From NCBI GenBank assembly GCA_039980135.1, contig JBDXCV010000003.1, positions 248,001-312,000 on the forward strand: DNA of 64,000 nt. The letters are read 5' to 3'. Position 1 is the stretch's first letter, and the number at the start of each line of letters is the position of its first letter. The notes below the pieces were generated by a model. The model was not told the origin of the DNA and did no database searches. It saw only the letters and a program-made list of their open reading frames with translations. Origin of the DNA: Alphaproteobacteria bacterium (lineage in GTDB: Bacteria; Pseudomonadota; Alphaproteobacteria; UBA6615). Positions 27,504-37,306 of the stretch are shown here, in pieces. Made by a program: the position numbers and the translations under genes.

Positions 27504-28670
27504 TCAGAGGGCGTTGTGAAGCGCGTCGACGAGGTCGGTCTTTTCCCACGAAAACCCACCATCGGCATCCGGCTGGCGGCCGAAATGCCCGTAGGCCGCG
27601 GTGCGCGCGTAGATCGGCTTGTTCAGGCCCAGATGCTCGCGAATGCCGCGCGGGGTGAGGTCCATCGCCTTCTGGACGCCCTCGGCCAACGCGGACTCAT
27701 CGACCTTCCCTGTGCCGTAGGTATCGACATAGACCGACAGGGGGTGCGACACGCCGATCGCATAGGCAACCTGGATCGTGCAGCGGTCCGCCAGCTTGGC
27801 CTCAACCACATTCTTGGCCACATAGCGCGCGGCATAGGCGGCCGAGCGATCGACTTTCGTCGGGTCCTTGCCCGAAAACGCGCCGCCGCCATGGGGCGCT
27901 GCACCGCCATACGTATCGACGATGATCTTCCGGCCGGTCAGGCCGGCATCGCCATCAGGTCCGCCAATGACAAACCGGCCCGTCGGGTTCACATAGAACT
28001 GCTCTTCCGGGCACATCCAGCCCTCGGGCAGGATATTGACCACATGGGGGCGCACAATCTCGCGCACATCATCTTGGCTCAGCCCCTCGGCATGCTGGGT
28101 CGAGACGACCACCGACGTCGCACCGACCGGCTTTCCGTCTTCGTAGCGCAGCGTCACCTGGCTCTTGGAATCGGGCCCAAGGCCGGGCTCCGCACCCGAA
28201 TGCCGCGCCTCGGCAAGCGACCGCAGAATGGCGTGTGAATAGTGGATCGGCGCCGGCATGAGCACATCGGTCTCGCGGCACGCATAGCCGAACATGAGGC
28301 CCTGGTCACCCGCGCCCTCGTCCTTGTTGCCGGCGGCGTCGACGCCCTGCGCGATATCGACCGACTGGGCGTGCACATGGCAGTCGACCGCGGCATTCTT
28401 CCAGTGGAAGCCGTCCTGCTCATAGCCGATGTCCCGGACTGCGGCGCGGGCAATTTCTTCCATCCGCGCGCCATCGATATCCGCCGGCCCGCGAACTTCG
28501 CCGGCCATGACGATGCGGTTTGTCGTGGTCAGGGTCTCGACCGCCACGCGGCTCTGCGGGTCGCCGGTCAGGAAGGCGTCGACAATGGCGTCGGAAATGC
28601 GATCGCATACCTTGTCGGGATGTCCCTCGGAAACGGATTCGCTGGTAAAGAGATAACTGCTTTTGGACAC
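27504..28670 (-). CDS. metK: S-adenosylmethionine synthetase MetK
   Basis: MetK makes SAM from methionine and ATP. The 388-residue protein has the family motifs [30 protein letters not shown] near 118-129 and [19 protein letters not shown] near 255-275, at usual spacing and length. It stands between lnt and trmB on the minus strand with a 135-base leader; the leader shows one GC-rich hairpin but no SAM riboswitch that I can recognise. Confidence 0.98.
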   Translation of the reverse strand: MSKSSYLFTSESVSEGHPDKVCDRISDAIVDAFLTGDPQSRVAVETLTTTNRIVMAGEVRGPADIDGARMEEIARAAVRDIGYEQDGFHWKNAAVDCHVHAQSVDIAQGVDAAGNKDEGAGDQGLMFGYACRETDVLMPAPIHYSHAILRSLAEARHSGAEPGLGPDSKSQVTLRYEDGKPVGATSVVVSTQHAEGLSQDDVREIVRPHVVNILPEGWMCPEEQFYVNPTGRFVIGGPDGDAGLTGRKIIVDTYGGAAPHGGGAFSGKDPTKVDRSAAYAARYVAKNVVEAKLADRCTIQVAYAIGVSHPLSVYVDTYGTGKVDESALAEGVQKAMDLTPRGIREHLGLNKPIYARTAAYGHFGRQPDADGGFSWEKTDLVDALHNAL

Positions 28671-28701
28671 GGGGTCGGTCTCCCTGCAATCGGATTGTTA
28701 T

Positions 28702-28723
28702 GCTGCAGCGGGCAGCCCGCAGC
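28702..28723 (-). promoter_or_regulatory. hairpin in the metK leader
   Basis: GCTG-CAG-CGGG (28702-28712) pairs with CCCG-CAGC (28716-28723) around a CAG loop, with a three-base bulge. It lies about 30-50 bases upstream of the metK start codon. It does not match the SAM-II or SAM/SAH riboswitch core by eye, so its role is unknown. Confidence 0.25.
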
Positions 28724-28805
28724 CTTATGAGTTGAATATACATCTTGAACGCCCGGCGCCGGTCCGGCCAGGCGCCCCGGTTGTGCAGGAAGGCCCCCCG
28801 GCCCG

Positions 28806-30398
28806 TCAAGGGGATTTGCGGTCGCGCGAAAGGACCAGTGCGAAGCCCAAAAACAACACCGCCAAAATCATGGGAATCATCGCGCCCCACCGCGCAAAGA
28901 GTGTCGCCGGCAATGCTGCCGGGAGCCCGCTATCGAGGACGCCTTGCGCACCGATACCGAGCCGGGCAATCACCCGGCCATAGGGGTCGACGACAGCCGA
29001 TATGCCGGTGTTCGCCGCGCGCACCAGCGGCAGTCCTTCCTCGATCGCCCGCGTCGAGGCGATCGCAAAATGTTGCTGCGGGCCGGCGAATGTCCCGAAC
29101 CACGCGTCGTTGGTCAGGTTCAGAAGTACGCCCGGCCTTTCGCCACGCGGGGTCACACGGCCGGAGAAAATGGCCTCATAACAGATCAGCGGGCTCACCG
29201 CCGGCAACCCCGGTATTTCGAGCAGCCGCCGTCCCGGCCCGGCAACAAAATCACCCTGGCCCGGCACGATCCTGTCGATCGGCAGCACCCCGCGCAGCGG
29301 CACATACTCGCCGAAAGGCACGAGATGGGACTTGTCGTAGACCCGGCGCACATCCGCCTTGTCATCGATCACCAGCAGCGCGTTGCGCAGTTGTTGCGTG
29401 TCGTTGTGAAAGACGCGGCGCACCGAACCCGTAATCAGGGCACCACCGGGCGGCGCGGCGGCCGCGCTTTGGACCCGCGCCAGCACATCGTTCGCCAACA
29501 AGAACGGCACGGCGGTTTCCGGCCAGATCACATGGGTTGGTTCGACGCCGGCGGGGCTGCGGCTCAACGCGAGGTGACGCGCCATATGGGAGGCGCGTAA
29601 ATCCTGATCCCATTTGTCCCGCTGGGCGATGTTCGCCTGAACAATCCGCAGGCGCACGTCCGGTACCAGCGCCTCATCGACATCACCGGCGCCGGCGAGC
29701 CGGGCCTGCCCACCGGCCCAAAGCGCCAGCGGCAACCCGATCGTCACCGCCACGGCCAAGGCCCGGCGGCGAGGCGGCGGCAGGGTGTCATCCGCGAGTA
29801 TCACGGGCATCCCCGCAGCAAGAATCGTCAGCGCGCTCAGCCCCAGGACCCCCACCAACGCCGTGATTTGCATCATCGACGGCGCCCCGGCCCAGACATA
29901 GCCCATCAAGTTCCACGGAAATCCCGTGAAGACGATGCTGCGGGCGAATTCGGCCAGCGTCCAGAGCGCGGCCAGCGCAAAAACCTGCGCCAGCGGCGCG
30001 GCCCGCAGCGGCAAGGCCATCAGCGCCGCGCAAGCCAGCGCGGGGAACACCGCCAGCGCCGCCGCAAGTCCCGGCAGCGCAAAGGGGATCAGCCAGGCCG
30101 TGCGGACCGGGTCCACCAGCAACGGCTCCGCGATCCAGTGCACGCCCACGATGAAATGCCCGAAGCCGAACCAGAACCCGACCCACAGGCCGCGCCGGCG
30201 CCGCCAGGGTGCGTCCGCCACACCCTCGAGAATCCAGAGCAAGCCGACAAACGCCGGGACCAGGATCGGCACGATGTGAAAGGGCGGCAACGCCAGCGCC
30301 GAGACCGCGCCAAGAAACAGACAAACCGCGACGCGGCGCCAGCCGCCTGTCGCGCGCAGACGTTCAGCGACAGTCGGCAACATGGGCGCGCGGCACAC
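28806..30398 (-). CDS. lnt: apolipoprotein N-acyltransferase Lnt
   Basis: Lnt adds the third acyl chain to the N-terminal Cys of lipoproteins in the inner membrane. The 530-residue protein has about 6-7 N-terminal membrane helices (to about 220) followed by a periplasmic nitrilase domain with the E-K-C triad: Glu in WPETAVPFLL, Lys in YDKSHLVPFGEYVPLRG and Cys in LICYEAIFSG. A final helix sits at the C-terminus. It directly abuts the CorC gene (no gap), the usual neighbour in proteobacteria. Confidence 0.97.
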   Translation of the reverse strand: MCRAPMLPTVAERLRATGGWRRVAVCLFLGAVSALALPPFHIVPILVPAFVGLLWILEGVADAPWRRRRGLWVGFWFGFGHFIVGVHWIAEPLLVDPVRTAWLIPFALPGLAAALAVFPALACAALMALPLRAAPLAQVFALAALWTLAEFARSIVFTGFPWNLMGYVWAGAPSMMQITALVGVLGLSALTILAAGMPVILADDTLPPPRRRALAVAVTIGLPLALWAGGQARLAGAGDVDEALVPDVRLRIVQANIAQRDKWDQDLRASHMARHLALSRSPAGVEPTHVIWPETAVPFLLANDVLARVQSAAAAPPGGALITGSVRRVFHNDTQQLRNALLVIDDKADVRRVYDKSHLVPFGEYVPLRGVLPIDRIVPGQGDFVAGPGRRLLEIPGLPAVSPLICYEAIFSGRVTPRGERPGVLLNLTNDAWFGTFAGPQQHFAIASTRAIEEGLPLVRAANTGISAVVDPYGRVIARLGIGAQGVLDSGLPAALPATLFARWGAMIPMILAVLFLGFALVLSRDRKSP

Positions 30399-31328
30399 TC
30401 ATGACGACGTGGGTTCGACCGGATCGTCCGGTCGCTGGTCGCGGACCCGCAACCGCTTGATCCGGCGCGCGTCGGCGTCGACGACCACGAACTCGATGCC
30501 CGTCGAATGGGTCACGACCTCGCTGCGCCGCGGCACCCGGTCCACCAGCGAGAACACGACGCCCCCCAGCGTGTCGATTTCCTCGCGCTCGTCGTCGGTC
30601 ACGAAGGTGCCGATCATGGCCTCCAGCTCCCCGATCTCGGCGCGCGCATCAGCGAGGATCGAGCCGTCCGGATCTCGCGTGATCAGCGGGCCGTCCTCGT
30701 CATGCTCATCCTCGATCTCGCCGACAATTTCCTCGACCAAATCCTCGATCGTCACGAGTCCGTCGACCCCACCGAACTCGTCCACGACAATCGCCATATG
30801 GGTGCGCTGCGCCCGCATCTCCAACAGCAAATCGAGCACCCGAATTGACGGTGCGGCGAACAGGATTTCACGAGTCAGCTCGCGCACGGCCAGTTGCGGG
30901 CTTTTGCGCAGGGTCGAGAGGACATCCTTGATGTGGACGAACCCGACCACCTTGTCGAGATGCGATTGGTAGAGCGGGATTCTCGAATGGGCCTCCTGCG
31001 ATATCAGGTCCGCGAGGGCCTCGAGTTCACACTCCTGGTCCGCGGCAACAATATCGGCGCGCGGGATCATCACATCCTCGGCCGTCAGATCGTGCAGCTT
31101 CAGGATGTTGGCGATCAGCGCGCCCTCATCGGGATTGATCGGCGTCACCGCCGCGCCGGTATCCTCGATCAACTCGCCGATCGTCTCGCGCACGGAGTTT
31201 TCGCCGTTCCGGCTGCCGAACAGCGCCCGCAGCCAGTTGGCGAACTGCCCCAAGCCGGATGTCTCGGCGCCCGGTGCCGGTTTGTCGTTTCGTGAAAGCT
31301 CGGTCATGGGGTCAATCCATCCCGTCAC
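30399..31328 (-). CDS. corC: CorC/HlyC-family CBS-domain protein
   Basis: The protein of about 309 residues has two CBS domains (about 80-205; MIPRADIVAADQECELEA and FVHIKDVLSTLRKSP) and a C-terminal CorC_HlyC transporter-associated domain. The N-terminal DUF21 membrane domain of the larger family members is absent. CorC is linked to magnesium/cobalt handling in enterics; in alphaproteobacteria the gene is conserved in the ybeY-lnt cluster. The GTG at 31328 overlaps the ybeY stop (GTGA); the ATG at 31307 is an alternative seven codons later. Confidence 0.93.
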   Translation of the reverse strand: MTGWIDPMTELSRNDKPAPGAETSGLGQFANWLRALFGSRNGENSVRETIGELIEDTGAAVTPINPDEGALIANILKLHDLTAEDVMIPRADIVAADQECELEALADLISQEAHSRIPLYQSHLDKVVGFVHIKDVLSTLRKSPQLAVRELTREILFAAPSIRVLDLLLEMRAQRTHMAIVVDEFGGVDGLVTIEDLVEEIVGEIEDEHDEDGPLITRDPDGSILADARAEIGELEAMIGTFVTDDEREEIDTLGGVVFSLVDRVPRRSEVVTHSTGIEFVVVDADARRIKRLRVRDQRPDDPVEPTSS

Positions 31329-31855
31329 GCGGCTTCGCTGCCGTGATACGGATCGGGCACCCCGATCCGGGCCAGCACGGCGCGCTCAAGCGCTTCCATG
31401 GTCTCGGCCTCGTCGTCGCTCGCATGATCAAAGCCGAGCAGGTGCAAGGTACCGTGAACGACGAGATGGCTGAGATGGTGGGCCAGGGTTTTACCCTGAT
31501 CCTTCGCCTCGGCCGCGCAGGTTTCGTAGGCGACGACGACGTCGCCCGGCATTGCCGCGCCTTTCTCCCCGCCGCGTGCCGGCGTGGAATCCCCTAGAGG
31601 CTCATCCAGTGCGAACGACAACACGTTGGTCGCCGCGTCGCGGTCGCGCCAATCCCGGTTGAGGGTTCTGATTTCCGCGTCATCGGTCAACCGCACACCC
31701 AGTTCAACCCCCGCGGCGAACGGCATGTCGGCGCCCGCCAGGGCCGCGCGCGCCGCAGCGTCGACCGTCGCGTCAGGGTCAAAACCGGCCTCGCGCCACG
31801 CCGGGCTCACAACATCCACAATCACGACAATCTCGCCGCCACTGCTGTCGGTCAT
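31325..31855 (-). CDS. ybeY: endoribonuclease YbeY
   Basis: YbeY is a zinc-dependent RNase involved in 16S rRNA maturation and ribosome quality control. The 176-residue protein has the zinc motif VHGTLHLLGFDHASD near residues 135-149 (HGxLHLxGxDH). It overlaps both neighbours by 4 bases, phoH upstream and corC downstream, pointing to translational coupling. Length is normal for the family. Confidence 0.96.
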   Translation of the reverse strand: MTDSSGGEIVVIVDVVSPAWREAGFDPDATVDAAARAALAGADMPFAAGVELGVRLTDDAEIRTLNRDWRDRDAATNVLSFALDEPLGDSTPARGGEKGAAMPGDVVVAYETCAAEAKDQGKTLAHHLSHLVVHGTLHLLGFDHASDDEAETMEALERAVLARIGVPDPYHGSEAA

Positions 31856-32859
31856 CGGTTCCGATCCGTGCCGCCGGCGTCCTCGCCATTTCCAGCACCC
31901 TTCAGTTTATCGCGGGCGTTATAGGCGGTCACAATCCGGGTCACCATCGTGTGGCGCACCACGTCGGATTCGCCGAAGCGCACGGTGCGCACACCGTCCA
32001 CCCCGTCGAGCACATCCAGCGCATCGGCCAGTCCCGACCGGGTCCCGCTCGGCAAATCGATCTGGCTCATATCCCCGGTCACCGCCATGCGCGACCCCTC
32101 GCCAAGACGGGTCAGGAACATCTTCATCTGCATGGCCGAGGTGTTCTGCGCTTCGTCCAGAATAATGAAGGCGCGCGACAACGTGCGTCCCCGCATGAAG
32201 GCCAGCGGTGCCACTTCGATTTCACCGCCGCTCAGGCGCTTGGCGACCTGGTCGCCGGGCAGCATGTCGTACAGCGCGTCGTAGAGCGGGCGCAGATAGG
32301 GATCGATCTTCTCCTGCAAATCACCCGGCAGAAACCCGAGCCGCTCCCCGGCCTCGACGGCCGGACGCGAAAGAATCAGCCGGTCGACCTTGCCCTGGAT
32401 CAGCTCCGAAACGGCCATCGCCACGGCCAGATAGGTCTTGCCGGTGCCCGCGGGGCCGAGGCCGAATGTCAGATCCGCCTGGCTCAGCGCCTCGAGGTAG
32501 CGCGCCTGCATCGGCGAGCGCGGGGTGATTGTGCGCTTGCGCGTCCGGATCGCGATGCGGCTGTCGTCCCGATTTCCGGCCGACGCCATGCGAACGGCGG
32601 CCTGCACATCGCCCGGCGCGACCTCCTGCCCGCCCTTGAGGCGCCCATAGAGGTCCCCGATCACCTGGTCGGCGATTCCGCGCGATGTTTCCGGGCCCTG
32701 GATTTCCAGCTGGTTGCCGCGATAGCGCAGGGTCACATCGAGCAACTTCTCGATCTGCAGCAGGTGCTCGTCGTGATGCCCGAACAAAGCCGGGAGAAGC
32801 GTGTTGTCGTCGAACTGGATTTGCACCGGTCGTCCGGCGGCCGTGTCAGTCGATGTCAA
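31852..32859 (-). CDS. phoH: PhoH-like ATPase
   Basis: The 335-residue cytosolic ATPase has a Walker [16 protein letters not shown] near 138-150 and Walker [21 protein letters not shown] near 228-247. The N-terminal KH-like region is also typical of the PhoL/PhoH group. It associates genetically with YbeY in RNA metabolism; the E. coli name reflects phosphate-starvation induction, for which I see no Pho box here. It overlaps miaB and ybeY by 4 bases each. Confidence 0.95.
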   Translation of the reverse strand: MTSTDTAAGRPVQIQFDDNTLLPALFGHHDEHLLQIEKLLDVTLRYRGNQLEIQGPETSRGIADQVIGDLYGRLKGGQEVAPGDVQAAVRMASAGNRDDSRIAIRTRKRTITPRSPMQARYLEALSQADLTFGLGPAGTGKTYLAVAMAVSELIQGKVDRLILSRPAVEAGERLGFLPGDLQEKIDPYLRPLYDALYDMLPGDQVAKRLSGGEIEVAPLAFMRGRTLSRAFIILDEAQNTSAMQMKMFLTRLGEGSRMAVTGDMSQIDLPSGTRSGLADALDVLDGVDGVRTVRFGESDVVRHTMVTRIVTAYNARDKLKGAGNGEDAGGTDRNR

Positions 32860-34268
32860 GCGCTCAACCTCTCCTCGGATTCGTCGCGCGTTCGCGCGGA
32901 ACTCGGGCCAACAATATGTCCCTCAAGACTGTGCGGCTTGCACGAGTCGATGGCAACCTTCGCAATGTTCCCAACTCGAAATTCATCGGTGGTGACATGC
33001 ACCGCCTGATTATAGGGCGACCGCCCGACCAGCTGGCCCGGGTGACGGCCCGGGCGTTCGAACAACACGTCCAGCGTGCGCCCGACCGTGGCGGCATTGA
33101 AGGCCTGCTGTTGTTCCTCGAGCAGGGCCTGGAGGCGCGCGAGGCGCTCATCCTTGACGTCTTCCGGGACCTGGCGCGGCATCCCCGCCGCCGGTGTGCC
33201 CGGACGCGAACTGTATTTGAAGGAATAGGCCATGGTGAAGCCGACGGTGCGCACGAGATCGAGCGTGGCCTCGAAATCCGCATCGCTCTCGCCGGGAAAC
33301 CCGACGATGAAATCACAGCTCAGGGCCAGATCCGGCCGGGCCGCACGCAAACGCGCGACGATATCCAGATATTGCGCCACATCGTGACCACGATTCATCG
33401 CCTCGAGTATCCGGTCGCTGCCGGATTGTACGGGCAGATGCAGGAACGGCATCAGCGCATCGATATTGCCATGCGCGGCGATCAACGCATCATCGACGTC
33501 ACGCGGATGGCTGGTCGTATACCGGATGCGCGCCAGACCATCGAGCGCCGCAAGCCGCTCCACCAACGCGCCCAGTCCGGTCTCGCCGCCGGCCTCGTCC
33601 CTGCCGTGATAGGCATTGACGTTCTGCCCCAGCAGGGTGAGTTCACGAACCCCTCCGCCGACGAGCTGCCGTGCCTCGTCGACGATCTGGGCGACCGGGC
33701 GGGAGAATTCCGCACCGCGGGTATAGGGCACCACGCAGAAGGTACAGAACTTGTCGCAGCCTTCCTGGATCGACAGGAAAGCGGATACCCCATTCGCCTG
33801 CTGGCGGTCGGGCAGGTGATCGAATTTGCTCTCCGCCGGGAACTCGGTGTCGAGCACGCCGCGTCGACCGGCCATATCCGCGCCGGTTTCCATTCCCGCA
33901 CGGTGGGCGCGGGCCACCATTTCCGGCAGCCTGTGGTAGGTCTGCGGGCCCAGCACAATGTCGACATAGGGCGCACGCCGCAGCATTTCCTCGCCCTCAG
34001 CCTGCGCAACGCAGCCGGCGACCGCAATGACCATGGGCGCGCCTTCTTCGGCCCGGCGGTCCTTGGCTTTGCGCAGACGCCCGAGTTCCGAATAGACCTT
34101 CTCACTGGCCTTCTCGCGGATGTGACAGGTGTTGAGAATCACCATATCCGCGTCTTCGGGATCGTCCCCCGGGGCATAGCCAAGCGGCGCCAGGATTTCC
34201 GCCATGCGTGCGGAATCGTAGACGTTCATCTGGCAACCATAGGTTTTGATGAAGAGTTTCTTGGCCAA
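32856..34268 (-). CDS. miaB: tRNA-2-methylthio-N6-dimethylallyladenosine synthase MiaB
   Basis: MiaB is a radical-SAM enzyme that methylthiolates i6A37 of tRNAs. The 470-residue protein has an N-terminal UPF0004 domain with [18 protein letters not shown], the radical-SAM triad in [15 protein letters not shown] near 172-186, and a C-terminal TRAM domain. Two [4Fe-4S] clusters are bound, the first by Cys in the UPF0004 domain. It lies just upstream of phoH with a 4-base overlap, as in most alphaproteobacteria. Confidence 0.97.
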   Translation of the reverse strand: MAKKLFIKTYGCQMNVYDSARMAEILAPLGYAPGDDPEDADMVILNTCHIREKASEKVYSELGRLRKAKDRRAEEGAPMVIAVAGCVAQAEGEEMLRRAPYVDIVLGPQTYHRLPEMVARAHRAGMETGADMAGRRGVLDTEFPAESKFDHLPDRQQANGVSAFLSIQEGCDKFCTFCVVPYTRGAEFSRPVAQIVDEARQLVGGGVRELTLLGQNVNAYHGRDEAGGETGLGALVERLAALDGLARIRYTTSHPRDVDDALIAAHGNIDALMPFLHLPVQSGSDRILEAMNRGHDVAQYLDIVARLRAARPDLALSCDFIVGFPGESDADFEATLDLVRTVGFTMAYSFKYSSRPGTPAAGMPRQVPEDVKDERLARLQALLEEQQQAFNAATVGRTLDVLFERPGRHPGQLVGRSPYNQAVHVTTDEFRVGNIAKVAIDSCKPHSLEGHIVGPSSARTRDESEERLSA

Positions 34269-34367
34269 GGGCCCTTACGCCGTTTGCGGTGCGGACGCGG
34301 CTCCGGAAGGCCCCGATGCCTCCCTCACTGCCGCCAACGCGTTGTTGTTTATCAATAATCTCACGGC

Positions 34368-35324
34368 CTAAGCCTTCGCTGACTTCGAGTCAACCCGCGC
34401 CGAATCTCGCTTCGCGCGGGGGCTGGCAAAGCCCTTGTTGGCGCGCCGCAGTCCCTTGAGGTCGTTCAGGCGCGGGCGCAGGCGCCACCGGATCCAGTCC
34501 CACTTTCCCGACGTTCCCACTTTCGGCTGTATCCGGCCCGACAGGGCATCCGAATGGCTGCGCACGATCTGGTCGTAACAATGCTGCGCCAGCGCCTTGC
34601 GCGAACCGAATTGATCGATCGTGACGGGCTGGTGGAAGGAGACCGTCACGGTCAGCCGCCCAAGGCCCACGAGTTCGGCGGCATGCCCCAGCAGATCCAT
34701 ATCGCCGTACCAGGCATAGAAGGGGCGCAAGTGCCGGCCGATGGGCACACCGTCGACCCGCGAATAGGTCAACGACACCGGCTGCACCGTAAGCGGCTCA
34801 CCCTTCGCGCGATACTCGGCCACGGACAGAAGCGCGCTCTTGAAGGGCAGAATGTGATTGCCGTCGTCGCTGGTGCCCTCGGGAAACAGGATCATGCTGT
34901 CCCCCGCCTCGAGCCGTCGACCGAGTGCGGTTGCCTGCAAGTGCGATGTGCGGACCCGGCGATCGACGAAGACCGAGCGCTGCAACTTCGCCAGCATCCC
35001 GAACAACGGCCATTCGGCAACCTCGGCCTTGGCCACGAATGAGCCCGGGATCAGCGCGCCGTAGATCGGGATGTCAAGATAGGAGGTGTGGTTGGCGACA
35101 AACAGGGTCGGCCGGGTGCGCGATCGACGCCCGAAAACCTCGAGCCGTATCCCCAGAAGCCGGCAGCAAATCCGGTGGTACCAGAGCGGGATTCGCCGCG
35201 ACAGGGGCAGGCGCAACAGCAGCGCAACCGCCTGAACCGGAATGAGCGCGACGGTGAAAATAACATAGAGGCCCGCCCGTGCGACGGCCGTTTCCCTGGC
35301 GTTGTAGATGGTCGGCCCGCTCAC
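34368..35324 (-). CDS. olsA: lyso-ornithine lipid acyltransferase OlsA (PlsC family)
   Basis: This 318-residue membrane-bound acyltransferase has the PlsC motifs NHTSYLDIPIYG (HX4D) and FPEGTS, with an N-terminal hydrophobic segment (about 10-35). OlsA adds the second acyl chain to lyso-ornithine lipid; many OlsA proteins also act as 1-acylglycerol-3-phosphate acyltransferases. The GTG at 35324 overlaps the olsB stop (GTGA) and is chosen over a longer Arg-rich reading. Adjacency to OlsB is the main reason for preferring OlsA over PlsC. The tail is rich in Lys/Arg. Confidence 0.82.
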   Translation of the reverse strand: MSGPTIYNARETAVARAGLYVIFTVALIPVQAVALLLRLPLSRRIPLWYHRICCRLLGIRLEVFGRRSRTRPTLFVANHTSYLDIPIYGALIPGSFVAKAEVAEWPLFGMLAKLQRSVFVDRRVRTSHLQATALGRRLEAGDSMILFPEGTSDDGNHILPFKSALLSVAEYRAKGEPLTVQPVSLTYSRVDGVPIGRHLRPFYAWYGDMDLLGHAAELVGLGRLTVTVSFHQPVTIDQFGSRKALAQHCYDQIVRSHSDALSGRIQPKVGTSGKWDWIRWRLRPRLNDLKGLRRANKGFASPRAKRDSARVDSKSAKA

Positions 35325-36208
35325 GCGACGCCCTCTGCACCGTTCCCGGGACCGGTCACGTCCGGTTTCTGGTCGCGCCCATAATGGCGATAGTAACGGC
35401 CTGTCACGAGATCGGTTTTGACGACGATGCAAACATCGGTGGTGTTGAACTGGTGATCCACGACAGCGCCGTCGCCGACAAACCCGCCCAGCCTGAGATA
35501 GCCCTTCACCAACGGCGGCAACGCGGTCAGCGCCGCCTTCTTGTTGATCTCGTTGGCCGGCAGGAAGTCCATGTTCACATACAGGTCCGGCAGGGCCACG
35601 GGCCGCATGTCCTCGGGTGCCAGGTGAAAATGGTGCAGGTAGCTGAGCGGCAGCGCGAGGCTTTCGGGCTCAACGCCATGCAGGCTGGCGCAGCCGAACA
35701 TCACGGAAATATCGTGATGGAAAACAAACTGGGCAATCGCCGCCCAGAGCAGCTGCATGGTGGGGCGGCCGCGATATTCGGCATCGACGCACGATCGACC
35801 GAGCTCCAGCGCTTCACCGGAATAATTCATCAGCGGGGCGATGTCGTATTCGCCTGCGGAATAGAACCGCCCGAGCTTGCGCGCGTTCTCGCCACGCAGC
35901 AATCGGTAGGTCGCAATGATCGATTCCGCGCCCTGTCCGCGTGTGGTGTCGCACACAAGCAAATGCTCACACACACCGTCAAAGGGGTCGATGTCGCGCC
36001 GAACACGCGCCATCTCCGCGTCCGGCTTCGCCTTCATTTCATCATAGAACACGCGGTACCGCAGCGCCTGCGCAGCGACGATGTCGTCCTCATCACGGGC
36101 CAGGCGCACCACGAGTGAACCGGATCCGAGCGCCGCCAGCGCCGCACCGAGACTCTCTGCGCCGCCGGGAGTCGGTTCGCCGCCGTCACCGTCAGGGAAG
36201 TCGTTCAT
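35321..36208 (-). CDS. olsB: L-ornithine N(alpha)-acyltransferase OlsB
   Basis: OlsB transfers a 3-hydroxyacyl group from ACP to ornithine, giving lyso-ornithine lipid, a phosphorus-free membrane lipid precursor. The 295-residue GNAT-like protein shows the OlsB/hemolysin-like segments ALRYRVFYDEM, IATYRLLRG, ALELGRSCVDAEYRG and MFGCASLHGV, followed by LPLSYLHHFHLAPEDMRP. The first 30 residues are Gly/Pro-rich and variable. The gene starts 34 bases after the fur-family gene and is translationally coupled to olsA, so ornithine-lipid synthesis is the best reading. Confidence 0.85.
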   Translation of the reverse strand: MNDFPDGDGGEPTPGGAESLGAALAALGSGSLVVRLARDEDDIVAAQALRYRVFYDEMKAKPDAEMARVRRDIDPFDGVCEHLLVCDTTRGQGAESIIATYRLLRGENARKLGRFYSAGEYDIAPLMNYSGEALELGRSCVDAEYRGRPTMQLLWAAIAQFVFHHDISVMFGCASLHGVEPESLALPLSYLHHFHLAPEDMRPVALPDLYVNMDFLPANEINKKAALTALPPLVKGYLRLGGFVGDGAVVDHQFNTTDVCIVVKTDLVTGRYYRHYGRDQKPDVTGPGNGAEGVA

Positions 36209-36242
36209 TCGGATTTCGCCCGCATGGGTTCACGACGGTCGG

Positions 36243-36698
36243 TCAATCGGTGCTGTCTTTGTCTTCGTCTGCGGATTGAATCGGTGTCGCGAACAATTCA
36301 AGCCGATGATCGATAAGCTCATAGCCGTGATCGCGCGCGATCTTCGTTTTCAGCGCCTCGATCTCTTCATTGAAAAACTCGATCACCTTGCCTGTCTTCA
36401 CATCGATCAGATGATCGTGATGATCGTCTTGCGCCTCTTCGTAACGCGCCCGGCCGTCGCCGAAGTCATGCTTCTCGAGAATGTTCGCTTCTTCGAACAG
36501 GCGCACCGTCCGGTAGACCGTGGCAATCGAGATGCGCGAATCGAGATGGGTGGCCCGGCGATAGACCTGGTCCACATCGGGATGGTCATCGGCCTCCGAC
36601 AAAACGCGCGCAATCGTGCGGCGCTGGTCGGTCAGCTTCAGCCCACGATCCGTGCACAGCTGTTCGATCCTCGACGACTTGTTCGCGCTCACGCCCAC
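36243..36698 (-). CDS. fur: Fur-family metal-dependent regulator (Fur/Mur)
   Basis: The 151-residue protein has the Fur DNA-binding part (DRGLKLTDQRRTIARVLSEA, then SIATVYRTVRLFEEANI) and a His-rich dimerisation/metal site DDHHDHLIDVKTGKVIEF. The CxxC structural zinc motif found in E. coli Fur is missing, which is common in alphaproteobacterial Fur/Mur proteins responding to manganese or iron. It probably heads the transcript that continues into olsB, olsA and beyond; the MucR gene upstream ends about 100 bases before. Confidence 0.93.
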   Translation of the reverse strand: MGVSANKSSRIEQLCTDRGLKLTDQRRTIARVLSEADDHPDVDQVYRRATHLDSRISIATVYRTVRLFEEANILEKHDFGDGRARYEEAQDDHHDHLIDVKTGKVIEFFNEEIEALKTKIARDHGYELIDHRLELFATPIQSADEDKDSTD

Positions 36699-36796
36699 CC
36701 CCGACCGGTCGACCAGCTCTCTGGTTCAGATACTCTCACCTGCGCAATATAGGCCAATTATCGACTCACGGCGAACATAGCCCTGCACCGTCCGGG

Positions 36797-37201
36797 CTAT
36801 TTCTTGCCGCGTTTTCCCAGGCCGATCTTTTTCGCCAGCTGGCTGCGCTTCTTTGCGTAGTTCGGCGCGACCATGGGATAGTCCGCGGCCAGGCCCCAGC
36901 GCTCGCGATATTGATCCGGGGTCATGTCATAGGACGTCTTGAGATGCCGCTTCAGCATCTTGAGTTTCTTCCCGTCCTCGAGACACACGATATGATCCGC
37001 CGTCACCGACTTCTTGATCGGCACCGCGGGGGACGGTCGCTGCTGGGTGCTCGCCGGGCCGCCGGTGTCGGCAAGGCTGGCATGCACCTGAGCGATCAAC
37101 TGGGGCAGATCATTCGCCGGCAACTTGTTGTTTGACACATGCGCCGCGACAATATCGGCCGTCAACTTCAACAATTCTGCGGAACTAACCTGTTCACTCA
37201 T
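36797..37201 (-). CDS. mucR: MucR/Ros-family transcriptional regulator with altered zinc ligands
   Basis: The 134-residue protein belongs to the Ros/MucR family, which represses exopolysaccharide, motility and virulence-related genes by binding AT-rich DNA. The C-terminal core is CLEDGKKLKMLKRHLKTSYD followed by MTPDQYRERWGLAADYPMVAP. In canonical Ros the zinc ligands are Cys-x2-Cys and two His. Here the second Cys is Asp and the second His is Ser, so only Cys and one His remain. Zinc-free members are known from Mesorhizobium, so the protein is likely functional. A Lys/Arg-rich tail follows. Confidence 0.93.
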   Translation of the reverse strand: MSEQVSSAELLKLTADIVAAHVSNNKLPANDLPQLIAQVHASLADTGGPASTQQRPSPAVPIKKSVTADHIVCLEDGKKLKMLKRHLKTSYDMTPDQYRERWGLAADYPMVAPNYAKKRSQLAKKIGLGKRGKK

Positions 37202-37306
37202 TTGGTTTGCCTCATAAATGCCAGCAACTGCGACTATACAGTCGAGTATTTAGTCTTTGCTCGGCGTTTGTCCAAGTTTTTTCGGTCCACAGCATTGATC
37301 AAATGC

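Noticed and set aside
28671-28805. SAM riboswitch in the metK leader
   Set aside because: The only clear structure is one bulged hairpin; the conserved core bases of SAM-II and SAM/SAH riboswitches were not found by eye. A covariance-model scan would settle it.
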